A stretch of DNA of 64,000 nt from JBJHCA01 sp050485785 (GCA_050485785.1 JBJHCA010000003.1:6742-70741); one strand, 5' to 3'. Shown: positions 54,910 through 63,851, counted from the stretch's first letter. The notes: generated from the sequence alone by a model not told the origin. Numbers and translations: made by a program.

Positions 54910-54927
54910 TTTCGGATAATGCCGAAA
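54910..54927. promoter_or_regulatory. Inverted repeat upstream of the carB -7 element
   Basis: TTTCGG, spacer ATAATG, CCGAAA: perfect 6-bp arms, ending 14 bases before the -7 element, in the position where the -33 region would lie. A candidate operator for pyrimidine or arginine control. Confidence 0.4.
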
Positions 54928-54940
54928 ATGGTGAAATTGC

Positions 54941-54948
54941 TACCTTTG
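54941..54948 (+). promoter_or_regulatory. Promoter -7 element of carB
   Basis: TACCTTTG, exact consensus, 36 bases before the ATG at 54985. Confidence 0.6.
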
Positions 54949-54984
54949 CAGGAATTTGTTCCGACCGGTTAATTCCTTATATTC

Positions 54985-57801
54985 ATGCCAAAAGATACTT
55001 CAATACGCTCCGTGCTCATTATCGGAAGCGGACCTATTATTATTGGACAGGCCTGCGAATTTGATTATTCCGGCTCGCAGGCGGCCCGATCGCTCAGGGA
55101 AGAAGGTATAGAAGTAATCCTGATCAATTCTAACCCGGCCACCATCATGACCGACCCGGTAATGGCCGATCATGTTTACCTCAAACCACTTAGTGTTGAA
55201 AGCCTGAGGGAAATTCTGGAAGCCCATGATGTGGATGCCGTATTGCCTACAATGGGTGGGCAAACGGCCCTCAATCTGGCCATAGAAGCAGATAAACAAG
55301 GCTTATGGGAAGAGTTTAATGTCCGGCTGATCGGTGTGGATATCAATGCCATAGAACTGGCCGAAAACAGGGAAGCTTTCAAGCAATTGATGGCCAAACT
55401 GGGTCTGCGGGTGGCCGATTCCTTTATCGCCAATTCCTTCCTTGAAGGGAAAGAGGCCGCGCAAAAGATTGGATTCCCGCTCGTTATCAGGCCTTCGTAC
55501 ACTTTGGGCGGCTCCGGTGGCGGCTTTGTTATGGAAGAGAAGGATTTTGACAGTGCCCTCCGAAGAGGATTGGAAGCATCACCTACCCATGAGGTGCTCA
55601 TAGAAAAAGCTGTCCTGGGTTGGAAGGAATTTGAACTGGAATTGCTCAGAGACCTGGCCGATAATGTTGCCATCATTTGTACGGTTGAAAACTTTGACCC
55701 CATGGGCATTCATACCGGCGACAGCATTACAGTGGCCCCGGCTATGACCCTCTCCGATACCGCATTCCAGCATATGAGAAACTGTGCCATCAAAATGATG
55801 CGGGCATTGGGCAATTTTTCAGGAGGCTGTAATGTGCAGTTTGCCATTCACCCCGATACGGAAGAACTGATACCGGTTGAGATCAACCCCAGAGTATCCA
55901 GATCATCAGCACTGGCCAGTAAAGCCACAGGCTATCCCATTGCGAAAATTGCTGCTAAGCTTGCAATCGGCTATCATCTTGATGAGCTTAAAAATCAGAT
56001 CACCGGATCAACTTCCGCTTACTTTGAGCCTTCCCTCGATTATGTAATTGTCAAAATTCCACGCTGGAACTTTAATAAATTTCCAGGCTCAAACTACGAG
56101 CTGGGGCTCCAAATGAAATCCGTGGGAGAAGTGATGGCCATAGGCCGAAGCTTTACTGAAGCACTGCAAAAAGCCTGTCAAAGCCTGGAAAACGATCGTG
56201 ACGGGCTGGGAGCTGACAAGAAAGAATGGATACGCACTGCTGACATTCTGGAACGGCTTGAAAAAGTGAGCGAAGACAGGGTCTTCAGACTTAAAGATGC
56301 TCTCAGACTGGGAGTACCGGTAAAAACCATCCAGAAGCTTACCCGCATCGACCCCTGGTTCATTACCCAGATCCAGGACCTTGTGAAACTCGAGAACAAG
56401 CTGATGCGCTATAATGTGGCTGAAGATATCCCCTATGATATTATGCTCGAACTAAAGCGCAATGGCTACTCTGATGCACAACTAGCCTGGCTGCTCAGAA
56501 TCCGCGAATCCGAAGTGTATCGCCAGCGAAAAGCTCTGGGCATCATGCGAACCTATAAAATGGTTGACACCTGTGCCGCAGAGTTCGAAGCCCGTACACC
56601 TTACTTTTATTCGACTTTCGAATCAGAAAACGAAAGTATCCCTTCAGACCGGAAAAAAATTATCGTTCTCGGCTCCGGCCCTAACCGCATAGGGCAGGGA
56701 ATCGAGTTCGACTATTGCTGTGTTCATGGATTGCTGGCTATCAAAGATGCCGGATATGAAGCCATCATGATCAACTGTAACCCCGAAACGGTGAGTACAG
56801 ACTTTGACATGGCCGATAAACTCTATTTTGAACCGGTGTACTGGGAGCATATCCGGGAGATCATTGAGCTTGAAAAACCCGAGGGTGTTATCGTTCAATT
56901 GGGTGGGCAAACAGCGCTGAAACTGGCCGCAACTTTCCATAAACACAACATTCCCATCATCGGCACTTCATATGAATCCCTTGACCTGGCCGAAGACCGG
57001 GGTGCTTTTTCCGATCTGCTCAAAGACCTCGACATTCCCTATCCCCGTTATGGCGCAGCGGAAACTGCAGAAGAAGCTCTTCAAATAGCTCATCAGGTCA
57101 CCTATCCGGTACTGGTAAGACCCTCATACGTATTGGGTGGCCAAAGGATGCGCATTGTGATCAATGATACAGAACTGGAACAGCAGGTGCTTACCATACT
57201 TAAAGACATGCCCTACAACCGCATCCTGATCGACCAGTTTCTGGAACGCGCCAAGGAAGCGGAAATCGATGCCATCTGCGATGGTGAGGATGTATGCATC
57301 ATGGGCATCATGGAGCATATAGAACCGGCCGGTGTTCATTCGGGTGACAGTGCTGCCTTACTGCCTCCGTACAGTCTGTCGCAGGAGGTGATCGATACCA
57401 TGATAGACTACACCCGCCGGCTGGCCTTTGCCATCAAAGTAAAAGGTCTCATTAATATCCAGTTTGCCATCAAAGACAATGTGGTGTACGTGATTGAGGC
57501 CAATCCCCGCGCCAGCCGCACTACACCGTTTATTGCCAAGGCTTACGGCGTTCCTTATCTCAACATTGCCACCCAGGTAATGCTGGGCCACAAGAAACTC
57601 AAAGACTTTAAAATTGAGAACAAACTGGAAGGCTATGCCATTAAAGTGCCCGTATTCTCTTTTGATAAGTTTCCTAACGTGGATAAGAACCTGGGGCCCG
57701 AAATGAAATCTACCGGTGAAAAGATCCACTTCATTAAAGATCTCAAGGATCCCTATTTCAGAGAACTGGAACGGTACCGATATATGTACCTCACCCGATA
57801 A
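54985..57801 (+). CDS. carB: Carbamoyl-phosphate synthase large subunit without the allosteric domain
   Basis: Makes carbamoyl phosphate for pyrimidines and arginine. 938 residues against about 1073 in E. coli. Both ATP-grasp halves are present (IIGSGPIIIGQACEFDYSG at the start and VLGSGPNRIGQGIEFDYCC at the second half, each with its TDPVMADHVY/NPETVSTDFDMADKLY carbamate region). The protein stops at FDKFPNVDKNLGPEMKSTGE plus a short tail, so the C-terminal MGS-like regulatory domain is absent. carA is not adjacent. Start MPKDTSIRSVLIIGSG is conserved. Confidence 0.94.
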   Translation: MPKDTSIRSVLIIGSGPIIIGQACEFDYSGSQAARSLREEGIEVILINSNPATIMTDPVMADHVYLKPLSVESLREILEAHDVDAVLPTMGGQTALNLAIEADKQGLWEEFNVRLIGVDINAIELAENREAFKQLMAKLGLRVADSFIANSFLEGKEAAQKIGFPLVIRPSYTLGGSGGGFVMEEKDFDSALRRGLEASPTHEVLIEKAVLGWKEFELELLRDLADNVAIICTVENFDPMGIHTGDSITVAPAMTLSDTAFQHMRNCAIKMMRALGNFSGGCNVQFAIHPDTEELIPVEINPRVSRSSALASKATGYPIAKIAAKLAIGYHLDELKNQITGSTSAYFEPSLDYVIVKIPRWNFNKFPGSNYELGLQMKSVGEVMAIGRSFTEALQKACQSLENDRDGLGADKKEWIRTADILERLEKVSEDRVFRLKDALRLGVPVKTIQKLTRIDPWFITQIQDLVKLENKLMRYNVAEDIPYDIMLELKRNGYSDAQLAWLLRIRESEVYRQRKALGIMRTYKMVDTCAAEFEARTPYFYSTFESENESIPSDRKKIIVLGSGPNRIGQGIEFDYCCVHGLLAIKDAGYEAIMINCNPETVSTDFDMADKLYFEPVYWEHIREIIELEKPEGVIVQLGGQTALKLAATFHKHNIPIIGTSYESLDLAEDRGAFSDLLKDLDIPYPRYGAAETAEEALQIAHQVTYPVLVRPSYVLGGQRMRIVINDTELEQQVLTILKDMPYNRILIDQFLERAKEAEIDAICDGEDVCIMGIMEHIEPAGVHSGDSAALLPPYSLSQEVIDTMIDYTRRLAFAIKVKGLINIQFAIKDNVVYVIEANPRASRTTPFIAKAYGVPYLNIATQVMLGHKKLKDFKIENKLEGYAIKVPVFSFDKFPNVDKNLGPEMKSTGEKIHFIKDLKDPYFRELERYRYMYLTR

Positions 57802-57840
57802 CAGGCTTTGGCCCGGAAGAATCAAAAGCAGTGTGATTTT

Positions 57841-57864
57841 GTTTTTTTGGGATAACTTTTTGTT
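57841..57864 (+). repeat. T-rich intergenic motif, copy E
   Basis: GTTTTTTTGGGATAACTTTTTG plus TT, 40 bases after the carB stop and 206 bases before the mnmG ATG. Farther on, near-inverted repeats CACAAAG (57925-57931) and TCACTTTGTG (57963-57972). Confidence 0.5.
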
Positions 57865-58041
57865 CAGCATGGTCCGGTAATAAACTATTTACCCGGTAAA
57901 ATTGCCAAATTGATGACTGCGCACCACAAAGAGTGATGTATAATTAAAATCCACACTTTGCCTCACTTTGTGATCAAATGCACCTCCTTTTAACTGTAAC
58001 CTACTGATAAACTGATCGGTACTGCCGTGGTCAAATTTCCG

Positions 58042-58049
58042 TATCTTTG
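58042..58049 (+). promoter_or_regulatory. Promoter -7 element of mnmG
   Basis: TATCTTTG, exact consensus, ending 21 bases before the ATG at 58071. It contains the in-frame TTG at 58047, which decides against that earlier start. The leader carries AAAAAGGA as ribosome binding site. Confidence 0.65.
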
Positions 58050-58070
58050 CAGCCCGAAAAAGGAATTGCC

Positions 58071-59936
58071 ATGTTTAAAGAGTATGACGTAATTGTAGTT
58101 GGAGCCGGCCATGCCGGATGTGAAGCTGCCGTGGCTGCAGCTAACATGGGTTCCAGTGTGATGCTTGTCACCATGAACATGCAAACCATTGCTCAAATGA
58201 GCTGTAATCCGGCTATGGGTGGTGTGGCCAAAGGACAAATTGTGCGCGAAATCGATGCATTGGGCGGCTACTCGGGCATTGTGTCCGACCGATCGATGAT
58301 CCAGTTCAGAATGCTGAACATGAGCAAAGGTCCGGCTATGTGGAGCCCGAGGACGCAAAATGACCGGATGATGTTCGCCTCAATCTGGCGCAATATGCTT
58401 GAGCAAAACATGCAGATTGATTTTTGGCAGGAAATGATCACCGGAATTGTGGTCAAATATGGAAGGGTGACAGGTGTAACCACCGGCATGGGTATCGAAA
58501 TACCCGGCAAATCAGTAATTCTCACCAACGGAACATTTCTGAACGGTATCATTCACATAGGCGAGAAACAGTTTGGCGGCGGCCGGGCCGGCGAAAAAGC
58601 AGTACGCGGAATAACCGAACAACTCGTTTCCCTGGGCTTTGAATCAGGGCGGATGAAAACCGGCACCCCACCGCGTGTTGACGGGCGTTCACTGAATTTT
58701 GACCGTATGGAAATTCAGCCGGGTGATGAAGTTCCCGGACGGTTTTCGTACACCGCAACACCGGTAATTAACCACCAGCGACCCTGCCATATTACCTATA
58801 CCAACCCAAAGGTGCATGAAGTCCTGAAAACCGGCTTTAACCAAAGCCCGATGTTCAATGGCCGGATAAGGGGCCTTGGCCCGCGGTATTGTCCGTCAAT
58901 TGAGGATAAAATTGACCGGTTTGCGGAAAGAGAGCGACATCAGCTCTTTGTAGAGCCGGAAGGCTGGGACACAGTTGAAGTCTACGTCAACGGTTTCTCT
59001 TCCTCTCTGCCGGAGGATGTGCAGTATAAAGCCATGAAGCTGATTCCCGGATTTGAAGCGGTAAAAATGTTCAGGCCAGGTTATGCCATTGAATACGATT
59101 TTTTCCCTCCCCAGCAGTTAAAGCTCAGTCTGGAAACCCGGCTGGTTAAAAATCTGTTTTTTGCAGGCCAGATCAATGGAACTACCGGTTATGAAGAAGC
59201 CGCAGCTCAGGGACTGATTGCCGGTGTTAATGCCCACCTGGCTATAAATGAAACGGAACCTTTTATACTCGGCCGATCTGAAGCATACATTGGTGTCCTT
59301 ATCGATGACCTGGTAAACAAAGGGACCAAAGAACCCTACAGGATGTTTACCTCAAGGGCCGAATACAGGATACTGTTAAGACAGGACAATGCTGATCTGC
59401 GCCTGACCCCCAGAGCTGAAGCCATAGGAATGCAAAACCTGGATCTTCGCATGATGCGCGTACGCGAAAAGCAGGAGGGAATTGATCAGATATCTTCAAT
59501 TTGCAAAAATCTGAGCATTGCCCCCCAAGATGTCAATCACTTTCTGGAGGAGCGACAATCAACTTCCATTGACCAGAAAATGAAGCTGCACAAAATTTTG
59601 CTTCGACCCAATATTCATATTGAGGACCTGCGGGCAGTACTGCCTGAACTGGATACCAAACTCGGAGATTTTGATAGTGAAACCATCCAAATAGCAGAAA
59701 TCAGTCTTAAATACGAAGGGTATATAGCTCGTGAAAAAGAACAGGCTGACAAGATTAACCGGCTTGAGAAAGTGAGGCTTCACGATTCATTCGATTACCA
59801 CAGTATCGCCTCTTTATCTGCCGAGGCCAAAGAAAAGTTGTCTGCCCTGCGTCCAATGACCATTGGTCAGGCAAGCAGAATTAGTGGCGTAAGCCCGTCT
59901 GATATTTCAGTGTTGCTCATTCATGTTGGAAGATGA
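58071..59936 (+). CDS. mnmG: tRNA uridine-5-carboxymethylaminomethyl modification enzyme MnmG (GidA)
   Basis: With MnmE it modifies the wobble uridine of several tRNAs. 621 residues: FAD motif VVGAGHAGCEAAVAAANMG at the N-terminus, then CNPAMGGVAKG, the FAQ/GGGRAGEKAV and GRMKTGTPPRVD segments, FNGRIRGLGPRYCPSIEDKI, and the C-terminal helical domain ending ARISGVSPSDISVLLIH. Normal length. Start ATG 58071 is chosen because the frame before it overlaps the promoter. Confidence 0.96.
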   Translation: MFKEYDVIVVGAGHAGCEAAVAAANMGSSVMLVTMNMQTIAQMSCNPAMGGVAKGQIVREIDALGGYSGIVSDRSMIQFRMLNMSKGPAMWSPRTQNDRMMFASIWRNMLEQNMQIDFWQEMITGIVVKYGRVTGVTTGMGIEIPGKSVILTNGTFLNGIIHIGEKQFGGGRAGEKAVRGITEQLVSLGFESGRMKTGTPPRVDGRSLNFDRMEIQPGDEVPGRFSYTATPVINHQRPCHITYTNPKVHEVLKTGFNQSPMFNGRIRGLGPRYCPSIEDKIDRFAERERHQLFVEPEGWDTVEVYVNGFSSSLPEDVQYKAMKLIPGFEAVKMFRPGYAIEYDFFPPQQLKLSLETRLVKNLFFAGQINGTTGYEEAAAQGLIAGVNAHLAINETEPFILGRSEAYIGVLIDDLVNKGTKEPYRMFTSRAEYRILLRQDNADLRLTPRAEAIGMQNLDLRMMRVREKQEGIDQISSICKNLSIAPQDVNHFLEERQSTSIDQKMKLHKILLRPNIHIEDLRAVLPELDTKLGDFDSETIQIAEISLKYEGYIAREKEQADKINRLEKVRLHDSFDYHSIASLSAEAKEKLSALRPMTIGQASRISGVSPSDISVLLIHVGR

Positions 59937-60037
59937 GTTTTACGTTCGGGAATGCAACCAATATTACTGTTGTAATCAGCAATTGGGCTTAATTTTACCG
60001 GTATTCCGGCCCGGTGGCAGTAACAAAACAAAAAGTG

Positions 60038-60430
60038 ATGAAAAAAGGAACCTGGTACTATCCTATTTTGAGCAAGAAGTGTCCGCGGTGTCATGAAGGT
60101 GAACAGTTCCCTCATTCCGCACTTGAAATCAGCAAAGCATTCACCATGCATGAGCGCTGCCCCAAATGCAACCTGAAATATGAACGTGAGCCTGGGTTTT
60201 GGTACGGAAGTATGTTTGTGTCCTACATTCTGAGCGGCTTTTATCTGCTCGGTGTATTTGCCGTTTCATTCTTTGTTTTGGGTCTGAGCCTCAACAGCTC
60301 CATGTGGGCTGTAATCATTGTGGGAGCGTTGTCATTCACTTTTGTCTACAGGATTTCGCGCTCCATCTGGCTGGGTGCCCTGGTAAGATATAATCCGGCT
60401 ATTGCAAAACAGGCGCAGATGCAGAAGTGA
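60038..60430 (+). CDS. DUF983 family membrane protein
   Basis: 130 residues from the ATG at 60038 (an in-frame GTG at 60014 is possible). Two CxxC pairs near the start, CPRCHEGEQF and RCPKCNLKY, form a zinc-ribbon-like head; two membrane helices follow (about 60-85 and 92-113). DUF983 has been linked to membrane/quinone-associated functions but has no firm role. Its end is followed by the SulP gene with a promoter inside the gap. Confidence 0.85.
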   Translation: MKKGTWYYPILSKKCPRCHEGEQFPHSALEISKAFTMHERCPKCNLKYEREPGFWYGSMFVSYILSGFYLLGVFAVSFFVLGLSLNSSMWAVIIVGALSFTFVYRISRSIWLGALVRYNPAIAKQAQMQK

Positions 60431-60437
60431 TGTTTGT

Positions 60438-60445
60438 TATATTTG
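60438..60445 (+). promoter_or_regulatory. Promoter -7 element of the SulP gene
   Basis: TATATTTG, exact consensus, ending 7 bases before the ATG at 60453, implying a leader of only a few bases. Confidence 0.5.
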
Positions 60446-60452
60446 CAACAGT

Positions 60453-62195
60453 ATGTACAAGTTACTGGAGCAAATTCCTGCATTAGCTTGGATCAAGGAT
60501 TACAATAAGACCACCGCACGGTTTGATCTGATTGCGGCCATCACCGTGGCATCGCTGCTTATACCTCAGGCCATGGCCTATGCCATGCTTGCCGGGGTGC
60601 CACCATCGTATGGCTTGCTCTCCTGTATTGTGCCCTTGGTATTTTACTGTCTTTTTGCGTCATCCCGGCACCTCATCGTATCGCCTATAGCTGTAGTTTC
60701 ATTGCTAATAGCCGGTGGTGTTGTTCAGTGGCATGAACCTTTTACCCATGAATATACCCGTGCAGTATTGACCCTTGCATTACTGGTTGGCGTTATTCAG
60801 CTTTTACTGGGTGTGTTTAAAGCCGGGTTTATAGTTAACCTGCTCAGTATGCCGGTGATTAAAGGCTTTACCATGGCAGCCGCACTTATCATTGGTGTTA
60901 GTCAGCTCAAGTACCTTAGCGGAATTGATGCACCGCGTTCATCCAATGTAATTCTGGCCATCAGGCAGCTGTTCAGCAATATGGACACACTGCAATGGCA
61001 GGCACTGTTGCTGGGAATTCTGTCCCTCATTATTCTGATCATCGGAAAACGATTCTTTCCGGGCAAACCTGCCGCCTTGTTTCTGCTCATTATAAGTATG
61101 GTAGTCACCTACAGCACATCGTGGTTTCAGATTGTGCCTATTGTAGGATACATCGAATCCGATATGCCGGGGCTTGCCTTGCCTGACATGCAGTGGGAAA
61201 CCATAAAAAATTTGTTTCCCCTGGCCATTGTTATCTCATTTGTTGGTTTTACTCAGTCTGTTGCCCTGGGAAACAGCCTGCGTAAAAAACACAAGAATTA
61301 CAGGATCATTCCGAGGCAGGAGCTCAAAGCCCTCGGCATTGCCAGTATAGTTGGCAGCTTTTTTCAAAGTATGCCGGTACACGGAAGCCTGGCCGGTTCC
61401 GCAACCAATGAAGAGGCCGGTGCGCGTACTAATATGTCAGGTATAATGGTTGCCGGCATATTTGCGCTTTCCCTGCTTTTGGTTGCCCCTGTGTTTTTTT
61501 ACATCCCCATGGCAGCGCTGTCGGCTATTATTCTCCTGGCTGTAGTTCGTCTGCTCAATTTGAGGGAAATATACGACCTGTGGAAAATGAGCCGCCGCGA
61601 CTGCATACTGCTGCTGATTACCATGTTGGGTACTTTGCTGGTCGGCATAGCCGACGGTATACTGCTTGGCATTATTTTCTCTATTATTCTGCTGATTTAC
61701 AGAAGCATGCAACCCAATATGGTAGAATTGGGCCGCTTAAAGGGTACTACGCATTACCGGGATATCAGCAGGTATCCCGATGTGGAGATTAACCGGGATA
61801 TTTTGGTTGTTCGCATTGATGTTGAGCTGAACTTCACCAATATCAACCTGTTTCGCGAAATGGTAGAGCAAAAAGTAAAAGCTCGAAGCTCACGGGTAAA
61901 ACTGATTATCTTAAATGCCAACGGTATTGGCAACATCGATACAACGGCCATGGAAACCCTGGAAGAGATTGTGGAAGAATACCGACAGCAGTATATCCAC
62001 TTCTACTTTGCCGGGGTGCGGGGTCCGGTTAGAGATCAGATGGAGCGGTCAGGCTTCCCGGACCGGATTGGAACCAATCATTTTTTTCTGACTATTCAGG
62101 AAGCTGTTGACTTCTGGGAAGAAGATATGCTGTATGCCCCTAACAGGGAATACGCTTTGCAAACCAATATCGGTAAGTCAGAATACTCTTTCTGA
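60453..62195 (+). CDS. SulP-family anion transporter
   Basis: 580 residues from the ATG at 60453. Twelve or so hydrophobic helices with the family start IAAITVASLLIPQAMAYAMLAGVPPSYGLL, helix-3/10 elements QSMPVHGSLAGSATNEEAG, and a C-terminal STAS domain (about 445-560: ILVVRIDVELNFTNIN, LILNANGIGNIDTTAMETL). Imports sulfate, bicarbonate or related anions; substrate not fixed. A longer frame beginning at 60402 is not used because it overlaps the previous gene. Confidence 0.9.
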   Translation: MYKLLEQIPALAWIKDYNKTTARFDLIAAITVASLLIPQAMAYAMLAGVPPSYGLLSCIVPLVFYCLFASSRHLIVSPIAVVSLLIAGGVVQWHEPFTHEYTRAVLTLALLVGVIQLLLGVFKAGFIVNLLSMPVIKGFTMAAALIIGVSQLKYLSGIDAPRSSNVILAIRQLFSNMDTLQWQALLLGILSLIILIIGKRFFPGKPAALFLLIISMVVTYSTSWFQIVPIVGYIESDMPGLALPDMQWETIKNLFPLAIVISFVGFTQSVALGNSLRKKHKNYRIIPRQELKALGIASIVGSFFQSMPVHGSLAGSATNEEAGARTNMSGIMVAGIFALSLLLVAPVFFYIPMAALSAIILLAVVRLLNLREIYDLWKMSRRDCILLLITMLGTLLVGIADGILLGIIFSIILLIYRSMQPNMVELGRLKGTTHYRDISRYPDVEINRDILVVRIDVELNFTNINLFREMVEQKVKARSSRVKLIILNANGIGNIDTTAMETLEEIVEEYRQQYIHFYFAGVRGPVRDQMERSGFPDRIGTNHFFLTIQEAVDFWEEDMLYAPNREYALQTNIGKSEYSF

Positions 62196-62206
62196 CAATC
62201 TGTGGG

Positions 62207-62542
62207 TTAAAGCTTTCTGTTCTGTTTGTGCCTCGAATGGTCTCTGATCGTCTTCTTTTCAAGGTTATTGCGTACAGCCGCTGTGAGGTCAACACCGGTT
62301 TGATTGGCCAGACACACAAGCACAAACAGGATATCAGCCAACTCATCAGCCATCTGATGTTCAGATTCCCCGGCTTCCGATTCATCCTTAAATGACTGCT
62401 CCCCATACCTGCGGGCCATGATGCGCGCCAGCTCTCCGGTTTCCTCCATGAGAATCGCCATATTGGTAAGCTCATTAAAATAGCGAACCCCATGTTTCCG
62501 GATCCACTGATCCACCGTTTCCTGTAGTTCTTCTATAGTCAT
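62207..62542 (-). CDS. MazG-like nucleotide pyrophosphohydrolase
   Basis: 111 residues of the MazG/all-alpha NTP-PPase fold. Metal-binding acidic residues are in EETGELARIMARRYGEQ (EExxE) and HQMADELADILFVLVCLANQ (ExxD). It hydrolyses (d)NTPs to monophosphates in family members, here specificity unknown. Its start overlaps the dtd stop by 4 bases, so it is the last gene of the nadC-dtd-mazG operon. Confidence 0.88.
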   Translation of the reverse strand: MTIEELQETVDQWIRKHGVRYFNELTNMAILMEETGELARIMARRYGEQSFKDESEAGESEHQMADELADILFVLVCLANQTGVDLTAAVRNNLEKKTIRDHSRHKQNRKL

Positions 62543-62991
62543 TCTCTGGCCTTACTGTCAATAATTATCGTTACCGGCCCGTCATTCAGCAGGGTAACAT
62601 CCATCATGGCACCAAAAATGCCTTCCTCCACTTTTTTCCCTGTTATTTGGGATAACTCTTTGTTGAATGCATGGTACAGCGTTTTGGCTTTATCCGGTTT
62701 GGCTGAAGCTATAAACGCCGGCCTGTTTCCCTTTTTAATACTGGCGTGCAGGGTAAATTGACTGACTGATAACAAACTGCCATCCACATCCATCACACTT
62801 AGGTTCATTAGTCCATTACGGTCACTGAAAATCCGCATATTGGCTATCTTCCTGCTCATCCACTCCAGGTCCTCCATAGTGTCGGCATCCTCAAATCCGG
62901 CCAGAAGCAGCAAGCCGGCAGTTATTTTGCCGGTTATCTCGCCGTTTACCTCTACACGGGCATGTTTTACGCGTTGCAATACAACCCTCAT
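62539..62991 (-). CDS. dtd: D-aminoacyl-tRNA deacylase
   Basis: Removes D-amino acids wrongly attached to tRNA. 150 residues with MRVVLQRVKHARVEVNGEI at the N-terminus, the SQF motif in LLSVSQFTLHA and the catalytic-loop NDGPVTIIID (GP-VT motif) near the C-terminus. Length is normal. Overlaps nadC by 4 bases and the MazG-like gene by 4 bases (ATGA type), so translational coupling is likely. Confidence 0.95.
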   Translation of the reverse strand: MRVVLQRVKHARVEVNGEITGKITAGLLLLAGFEDADTMEDLEWMSRKIANMRIFSDRNGLMNLSVMDVDGSLLSVSQFTLHASIKKGNRPAFIASAKPDKAKTLYHAFNKELSQITGKKVEEGIFGAMMDVTLLNDGPVTIIIDSKARE

Positions 62992-63851
62992 TGACGGCGT
63001 ATTTTAAAGCTAAGGTCCATACTTTCCACGGAATGTGTAAGCGCTCCCACCGAAATAAAGTTAACACCGGTACTCGCATATTTTCGGATGTTGCGCAAAT
63101 TAATGCCGCCCGAAGCTTCCGTTTCAAACCTGCCCCCCGTCATGGATACACCCTCCACCAGCAATGGCAGTTCAAAATTGTCAAACATGATCCGCGTTAC
63201 AATGTCATTGTTCTCCGATTCGAGCACTTCACTCAGCTCAACCAGATTGGCTACTTCTATAGTTACCGGCAGGCTGATACCCTGTACAGAAAGATATTCT
63301 TTAACCCGGCCAAGAGCAGGATTCACGCCTCCGGATGCCTGTATATGGTTATCCTTGATCATGATCCAGTCATAAAGCCCAGAACGATAGTTACTTCCTC
63401 CACCGAGCTTCACTGCCCACTTTTCAAGTTTTCTGATGAGTGGTGTAGTTTTGCGCGTATCCAGAAGCTTAACGTTAGTCCCGCTTATCTCAGCCACAAA
63501 TCTGCTGGTTAGTGTTGCTATGGCACTCATGCGCTGCATGCAATTCAACAATAGCCGCTCTGCTTTGAGCAATGCCCGCGTGTTTCCTTCAACGGTAAAG
63601 GCAATGTCTCCGTAACGGGCAAACATCCCGTCACTGATTTTGACATCTGCTGAACAGTTGGGATCTGAATGTTTTAGGATCATTAACGCCAGATCCACAC
63701 CGGCAAGAATGCAGTCATCCTTGACCAGCAAGATAGCCGAGCTGCGGTCGTGTTCCGGAATACAGGCCATTGAGGTATGGTCACCCGAACCTACATCCTC
63801 CATAAGAGCACCTGTAATGAAGTCTTGAAGCTCATTTTCTGAAAACATCAT
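62988..63851 (-). CDS. nadC: Nicotinate-nucleotide pyrophosphorylase (quinolinate phosphoribosyltransferase)
   Basis: Makes nicotinate mononucleotide from quinolinate and PRPP in NAD synthesis. 287 residues: LMEDVGSGDHTS near the N-terminus, LNCMQRMSAIATLT, DTRKTTPLIRKLEKWAVKLGGGSNYRSGLYDWIMIKDNH (quoted in part: DTRKTTPLIRKLEKWAVK and IMIKDNH) and FDNFELPLLVEGV, EASGGINLRNI. Length and motifs are complete. First gene of the minus-strand operon; the gap to 63928 is 76 bases. Confidence 0.96.
   Translation of the reverse strand: MMFSENELQDFITGALMEDVGSGDHTSMACIPEHDRSSAILLVKDDCILAGVDLALMILKHSDPNCSADVKISDGMFARYGDIAFTVEGNTRALLKAERLLLNCMQRMSAIATLTSRFVAEISGTNVKLLDTRKTTPLIRKLEKWAVKLGGGSNYRSGLYDWIMIKDNHIQASGGVNPALGRVKEYLSVQGISLPVTIEVANLVELSEVLESENNDIVTRIMFDNFELPLLVEGVSMTGGRFETEASGGINLRNIRKYASTGVNFISVGALTHSVESMDLSFKIRRQ

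Noticed and set aside
57841..57864. Motif copies as DnaA boxes
   Set aside because: Reverse strand has AAGTTATCCC, similar to but not matching TTATNCACA; no clustering and no dnaA nearby.
57358..57870. 170-codon minus-strand frame antisense to the end of carB
   Set aside because: It is a shadow of the carB frame; its sequence has no family resemblance.
58047..58070. TTG start for mnmG
   Set aside because: It overlaps the -7 promoter element TATCTTTG; the ATG at 58071 gives the conserved start.
60014..60037. GTG start for the DUF983 gene
   Set aside because: The extra eight residues are not conserved; ATG 60038 gives the usual start.
62640..62675. Match to the T-rich motif (GGGATAACTCTTTGTT) inside dtd
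   Set aside because: The bases encode the dtd residues FNKELSQITG on the minus strand, so the likeness is explained by coding sequence.
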